In this document: positions 60,496 to 64,000 of the stretch, one piece after another
Numbering within the stretch: the stretch's first letter is position 1
Layout of the letters: every line of letters begins with the position of its first letter
Origin: Bacillus sp. ISL-18
GTDB lineage: Bacteria; Bacillota; Bacilli; Bacillales; Cytobacillaceae
Direction: 5' to 3'
DNA: 64,000 nucleotides
Assembly: GCF_018613415.1 (NCBI RefSeq)
Contig: NZ_JAGGQG010000002.1
Span: 496,001 to 560,000, forward strand
Notes under the pieces: generated by a model
Databases searched by the model: none
Told to the model about the DNA's origin: nothing
What the model saw: the letters and a program-made list of their open reading frames with translations, nothing else
Translations under genes and position numbers: made by a program

Positions 60496-61650
60496 TTATT
60501 TCCATTGTTTAAAGAAGGATTCCATTTTGTTGAGTCCTCGTTCTAAATCAGCCATCGAACAAGCAAACGATAATCGGAAGAAACCCTCTCCATATTCAGA
60601 AAATGCACTGCCCGGAACGACGGCAACCTTGGTCTCAAGAGCAAGTTTTAGGGCAAAGTCAAAACTGTTTAATGGAATAGCGTCGGGGATTCTTACAAAA
60701 AAGTAAAAGGCCCCATCAGGCTTCACAACCTCCAGTCCCATACCGGTTAAACGGTTATGAACATACTCTCTTCTTTTACTATACTCTTCTTTCATTATAT
60801 CGGCATCATTGATACCAGTCGTCAAGGCCTCATACGCGGCTTTCTGGGCAATGGAATTGGCACAGGACACATTATACTGGTGAACCTTTAAAATATGTTT
60901 GGTGAGGTATTCAGGGGCAAATAAAAAACCAATTCTCCAGCCTGTCATCGAATGTGATTTAGATAAACCGTTAATGACAATCGTTTTCTCTTTTATAAAG
61001 CTGGCGATTGAAGTATGTTTTTGCTCAAAGGTAAGTTCACTGTAGATTTCATCTGCAAGGATGAAGATGTCCTTCTCTTTTATAAACTCGGCAATCTCTT
61101 TTAATTCACTGCTAGATAGACTCACGCCGGTAGGATTAGAGGGATAAGGCAGGACTATACAGCGCGTTTTGTCTGTAATAAATGGTTTAATCATTTCTAA
61201 TGTAAAACGGAATTGGTTCTTCCGAATATCAACGTGTACTGGGACGGCGCCCATCATCCGAATAATCGGCTCATAGCCTGGATAAATAGGTCCGGGTAAT
61301 AAAACCTCCGCTTCTTCTCCAAGAATCGTCCGGAAAGCAATATCAATTGCTTCACTAGCACCCATTGTAACGATGACTTCTGAATCTGCTTTGTAGTGTA
61401 AATTATATTTTTTTTCAACGAATTCGCATGCTGCTTTTCTTAATTCAAGCGTGCCAGCATTATGAGTATAGGAGGTAAAGTCTTCTTCGATTGCCCGAAT
61501 TCCCGCTGCTTTTACATGGCCAGGGGTAGGGAAATCTGGCTGTCCAATTGTAAAGGATATAAGGTCTTCTATATCTGCGACGAGATTAAAAAATTTTCTA
61601 ATTCCAGAGATTTCAATATTCTTAACGCTTTTATTTATTAAGTGCTCCAT
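60496..61650 (-). CDS. patA: Aminotransferase PatA
   Basis: A 384-residue fold-type I PLP aminotransferase. It opens EHLINKSVKNIEISGIRKF and shows SFTIGQPDFPTP, the Asn in YPSNPTGVSLS, the Asp/Tyr DEIYSELTF and the PLP Lys in NGLSKSHSMTGWRIG. B. subtilis PatA makes N-acetyl-L,L-diaminopimelate in lysine synthesis. The ATG at 61650 has GGAAGGATG upstream; the frame is open further but unsupported. Confidence 0.9.
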   Translation of the reverse strand: MEHLINKSVKNIEISGIRKFFNLVADIEDLISFTIGQPDFPTPGHVKAAGIRAIEEDFTSYTHNAGTLELRKAACEFVEKKYNLHYKADSEVIVTMGASEAIDIAFRTILGEEAEVLLPGPIYPGYEPIIRMMGAVPVHVDIRKNQFRFTLEMIKPFITDKTRCIVLPYPSNPTGVSLSSSELKEIAEFIKEKDIFILADEIYSELTFEQKHTSIASFIKEKTIVINGLSKSHSMTGWRIGFLFAPEYLTKHILKVHQYNVSCANSIAQKAAYEALTTGINDADIMKEEYSKRREYVHNRLTGMGLEVVKPDGAFYFFVRIPDAIPLNSFDFALKLALETKVAVVPGSAFSEYGEGFFRLSFACSMADLERGLNKMESFFKQWK

Positions 61651-61744
61651 TATGTACATCCTTCCGCGATACAATAATTATCATGATTATAGACTATTTT
61701 GAGGGTGAATTTCTACCATTCCAGTTTTTACATTAATCCAAAAT

Positions 61745-61782
61745 AAAAAAACGGTCTGAATTGTTGATCAAGACCGTTTTTT
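61745..61782. terminator. Hairpin terminator after the CxC microprotein gene
   Basis: Stem AAAAACGGTCT / AGACCGTTTTT with a 12-base loop, with T's on both strands. Confidence 0.8.
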
Positions 61783-61809
61783 GTTGGTTATATATGAACT
61801 TTTTACTTA

Positions 61810-62010
61810 TCAATATCCGTATGCCCAATCGATTTCATCTTCGTGCCAAAAAACAGGTGACACAGATCCGAAATCTACTGTTTTGTTATTAAGTTTACAT
61901 ATGCAATTATTGCAATCACATTGTTCTTTGATGTTTTCGAAAAAGGAATGTTCAACATCTTCAATAAACGTAATATTCCGTTCCTGAAAAAGGATAGCTG
62001 TTCCCTTCAT
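61810..62010 (-). CDS. Cysteine-motif microprotein (66 aa)
   Basis: A 66-residue protein with a central CDCNNCIC cluster near residues 31-38 (four Cys in eight residues), suitable for binding one metal ion. The rest is helical/acidic and ends WHEDEIDWAYGY. GAGGTG lies eight bases before the ATG and a terminator follows, so it is a genuine gene. No family is known to me. Confidence 0.55.
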   Translation of the reverse strand: MKGTAILFQERNITFIEDVEHSFFENIKEQCDCNNCICKLNNKTVDFGSVSPVFWHEDEIDWAYGY

Positions 62011-62141
62011 TGTAAAGCACCTCTTTATTAGTTTAATCCTGCTTAAATTTTAGTACGTCATTATTGTAAGTCGAATTCATTAAGTAGTCTATGAGTCGCA
62101 ACAGTTGTTCACAAAATTCTCAAGAAGATGTAACAAAAATA

Positions 62142-62155
62142 AGAAAGCGTTTTCG
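62142..62155 (+). promoter_or_regulatory. Weak cre-like site before the CxC microprotein gene
   Basis: AGAAAGCGTTTTCG agrees with 12 of 14 positions of the CcpA consensus. It lies about 130 bp upstream of the start of the microprotein gene. Confidence 0.25.
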
Positions 62156-62209
62156 CAAGACAGTTGCTCGGCGTGGAAATTAGGCAGCAAATCGATACTA
62201 TTAGCAAAA

Positions 62210-62241
62210 AATTAAAAAAAGCCAGAACACCTCCTGGCTTT
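62210..62241 (-). terminator. Terminator after ykyB
   Basis: On the minus strand the 8-bp stem AAAGCCAG / CTGGCTTT is followed by a T-run. Confidence 0.85.
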
Positions 62242-62252
62242 GGTTGGATTCA

Positions 62253-62732
62253 TTAGTAACGTTCACCTAATTTTTTGAATATAGGTTTTTGGTAGGTCCG
62301 TTGGTTTGTTCGAGGGGAAGAAGCTTGATTCTCCCATTCAGAAATTCCTGTATAGGATTGAAGTAGGGCTTTAGCTGCACTAAGAGAGATATGAGCCTTG
62401 GGATTTCTAACACTGCCATCTAGTTTTCCGAGATGGGGAAGATCCTGAAAATCTGATTTTGTAGGGGGAATATGAAAAGTATATTTTCCACACTCAACTA
62501 GTACATCGGATTGCTGCTGGCTATTTCGCGGATGATCGGAAAAATGGAGACCAATTTTCTTGGCCTTTCCTTCATCAATCAATTTTTTTAATGATTCTTG
62601 TTTTAATTTGTATAAAAATTTGGGGTTTATGGCTGTTTTTGCATGGCGATTCACGATAAAAACAGCTTGGGAGAGGTTCTCAATCGTTAGGTTTAATTTA
62701 GTTCGAGGATAACTCTGATCATGATTCAACAT
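62253..62732 (-). CDS. ykyB: YkyB-family protein
   Basis: A 159-residue cytoplasmic protein of the YkyB family: LNLTIENLSQAVFIVNRHAKTA, YKLKQESLKKLIDEGKAKKIGLHFS and KYTFHIPPTKSDFQDLPHLG. Its function is unknown; it is conserved in Bacillus near patA and ykuE. Start ATG 62732 after AAAGGAG. A frame extension to 62747 has no support. Confidence 0.85.
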   Translation of the reverse strand: MLNHDQSYPRTKLNLTIENLSQAVFIVNRHAKTAINPKFLYKLKQESLKKLIDEGKAKKIGLHFSDHPRNSQQQSDVLVECGKYTFHIPPTKSDFQDLPHLGKLDGSVRNPKAHISLSAAKALLQSYTGISEWENQASSPRTNQRTYQKPIFKKLGERY

Positions 62733-62827
62733 ATGGACTCCTTTCATTCTGTAAAAACATCTATATTATACCTTCTTTTTAGGAAAATAGAAATAAGTTG
62801 AAAATATTTTCCCCCTCTTCGTGCAAC

Positions 62828-63700
62828 TTACCCAGATGATTTAAGTGTAAAAATCGTCAGCTCAGGTTTAGCCATAAACCGAAATGGCAAACGTGTTGTC
62901 CCTATCCCTCGATTAACATAGAGAGTCAAGGGATATTTCCCTTCGACCGTATAGAGACCCTCAGGGTACATTTGCGCAAATGGGGGGATTATCAATGCCC
63001 CTAGCATGGGCAGTTTAACTTGTCCACCATGACTGTGCCCGCTAAGCTGCCAATGAATAGGATAGCGTGAAACTGCCTCGGCAAGGTCAGGTGCATGAGA
63101 TAACAAAAGGTTAAAGTGATTGGTTTGCACATTTTTCAAGGCTAATGGTAAGTCAGGATTTCCTAACATCGCATCATCAATTCCAATCAGGTAAAAGCTG
63201 CTTCCATCCTTTACTTTAATAGCAATAGACTGGTTTAAAAGAACTTTAAAATTGGTAGATTCCATAATATTCCGATATATTTCTGAGCCATAGCCGCCGT
63301 GATCATGGTTGCCATAAATGCAATACTTCCCAAGAGGTGCATGTAATCGCTCTAAAAGTGGGACTAAATCCTTTAATTTGGAATATTTATTGGGTTCATC
63401 CATTAAATCGCCCGTAAATAAAATAATGTCCGGATTCAAGTCGTTTATTTTGTTCACTAACTTTTTAAATTGTGCTAAATCGTATTGAAAACCAAGATGA
63501 GTATCGCTAAATTGAATAATTTTTATTCCTTCAAAACTCTTTGGGATTAAGGGGTGGTTCATATCCAATTCGTTTATTTCTAGCAGGGAGGGCTCAATGC
63601 GATTGGCATAAAAATAGCCCCCTGAACTTAATCCGAGAACCGTCAGGAATGAACCGATTATTCGTTTTAAAAACGTTCTTCTTGTTTGCTTTTTAATCAT
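62828..63700 (-). CDS. ykuE: Metallophosphoesterase YkuE, Tat-exported
   Basis: A 290-residue calcineurin-type phosphoesterase. A twin-arginine signal (TRRTFLKRIIGSFLTVLGLSS) leads a metal-site domain: SDTHLG, FTGDLMDEP, YGNHDHGG, LLLSHAPD and SGHSHGGQ. B. subtilis YkuE is a known Tat substrate bound to the cell wall. The ATG at 63700 has an AAGGCAGGATGG region upstream; the frame is open to 63778 but that would bury the signal. Confidence 0.9.
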   Translation of the reverse strand: MIKKQTRRTFLKRIIGSFLTVLGLSSGGYFYANRIEPSLLEINELDMNHPLIPKSFEGIKIIQFSDTHLGFQYDLAQFKKLVNKINDLNPDIILFTGDLMDEPNKYSKLKDLVPLLERLHAPLGKYCIYGNHDHGGYGSEIYRNIMESTNFKVLLNQSIAIKVKDGSSFYLIGIDDAMLGNPDLPLALKNVQTNHFNLLLSHAPDLAEAVSRYPIHWQLSGHSHGGQVKLPMLGALIIPPFAQMYPEGLYTVEGKYPLTLYVNRGIGTTRLPFRFMAKPELTIFTLKSSG

Positions 63701-63796
63701 AGTATAACCATCCTGCCTTTTTAACGATAAAAGTATATCTCTGTCTAATAAAAAGGTTGTTTGTATGTGTTTATTCAAAAAAAGTGAAAAAATGCT

Positions 63797-63822
63797 AAAA
63801 AGCAGCCAAAAAGACTGCTTTC
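63797..63822 (-). terminator. Terminator after the C39-like gene
   Basis: On the minus strand the stem AAAGCAG / CTGCTTT with a 9-base loop is followed by T's. Confidence 0.75.
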
Positions 63823-64000
63823 TATTTGTAACTAACCGCCCGCGATTGTAATGCCTTCCATGATCGAATAAATTGTACCTTGTTTACCCTTACTTGTTTT
63901 CTTCCTGATAATGGATCATTTAAATATACATGATTGGTATCATAGCCTACTAATACCACTGCGTGCAAATCAAGGGGGGTTTTGATAAATTGATTCCCAT
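63822..64000 (-). CDS. C39-like cysteine peptidase, C-terminal end (5' part outside window)
   Basis: The last 58 codons of a gene running in from beyond base 64000. The translated end reads GNQFIKTPLDLHAVVLVGYD, then TNHVYLNDPLSGRKQVRVNK and VQFIRSWKALQSRAVSYK. HAVVLVGYD-x-HVYLNDP is the His/Asp part of the papain-like C39 fold (YvpB-type). The catalytic Cys lies outside. The stop is a TAG at 63822-63824. Confidence 0.75.
   Translation of the reverse strand, partial: GNQFIKTPLDLHAVVLVGYDTNHVYLNDPLSGRKQVRVNKVQFIRSWKALQSRAVSYK

Overview
The window is a chromosomal segment of low to moderate GC from an endospore-forming member of the Bacillaceae, with a Bacillus/Neobacillus-like gene set. Pointers to this are an alpha/beta-type small acid-soluble spore protein, two YjcZ-like peptides, a Spo0E-type phosphatase, SigI/RsgI, CtsR-type operators, AGGAGG ribosome-binding sites with frequent TTG/GTG starts, and a class IV polyhydroxyalkanoate (PHA) locus. 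As far as I recall, the order sigI-rsgI-sspD ... kinE-mtnU ... spo0E ... clpE-ykvI ... ykvS ... ptsH-ptsI ... ykwC-patA-ykyB-ykuE follows the Bacillus subtilis backbone, but with many insertions and losses. I see no tRNA, rRNA, CRISPR array, prophage or transposase.

Layout. 1-7.4 kb: end of desR, a hydrolase, an IDEAL-domain gene, a histidine phosphatase, a nucleotidyltransferase, a YczE-type membrane protein beside an aminotransferase, a CoxG-like protein and a secreted cadherin-like protein. 7.5-13.2 kb: PEP carboxylase and bifunctional AdhE. 13.3-17.7 kb: PHA island (unknown 224-residue gene, phaR, phaC, a convergent hydrolase, phaQ, phaP). 17.7-26.4 kb: intergenic repeat, NlpC/P60 hydrolase, GDPD phosphodiesterase, YjcZ pair, an FtsH-like protease, release factor 3. 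26.7-31.5 kb: sigI-rsgI, sspD, spore-type microproteins, a B12/radical SAM protein. 31.9-42.3 kb: a two-gene 2-oxoacid:ferredoxin oxidoreductase, kinE, mtnU, spo0E, and a complete etfB-etfA-fixC-fixX operon. 42.5-53.4 kb: hemerythrin, MFS exporter, phosphotransferase, MarR regulator, M3 peptidase, clpE, ykvI, CPBP protease and small ykv genes. 53.4-54.9 kb: a decayed glpK-glpD scar. 55.2-64 kb: ptsH-ptsI, azoreductase, lipoprotein, ykwC, patA, ykyB, the Tat-type ykuE, and the end of a C39-like gene.

How the genes work together. Several modules handle carbon overflow and low-potential electrons: PEP carboxylase (anaplerosis), AdhE (acetyl-CoA to ethanol), PhaRC with granule proteins (acyl-CoA storage), a fused 2-oxoacid:ferredoxin oxidoreductase, and FixABCX, whose EtfB carries a signature resembling bifurcating ETFs. 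CcpA-type (cre-like) sites lie before the etf operon and, more weakly, before the oxidoreductase and the glp scar. A FadR/TetR-like palindrome lies before adhE. Stress and development are represented by clpE with tandem CtsR boxes, SigI/RsgI, KinE and Spo0E.

I found no clear unknown defence or mobile system. The points most worth following are the unassigned gene leading the PHA operon, the FixABCX/oxidoreductase pairing, the FtsH-like protease with an altered arginine-finger region, the glp deletion scar, and the PhaQ operator candidate.
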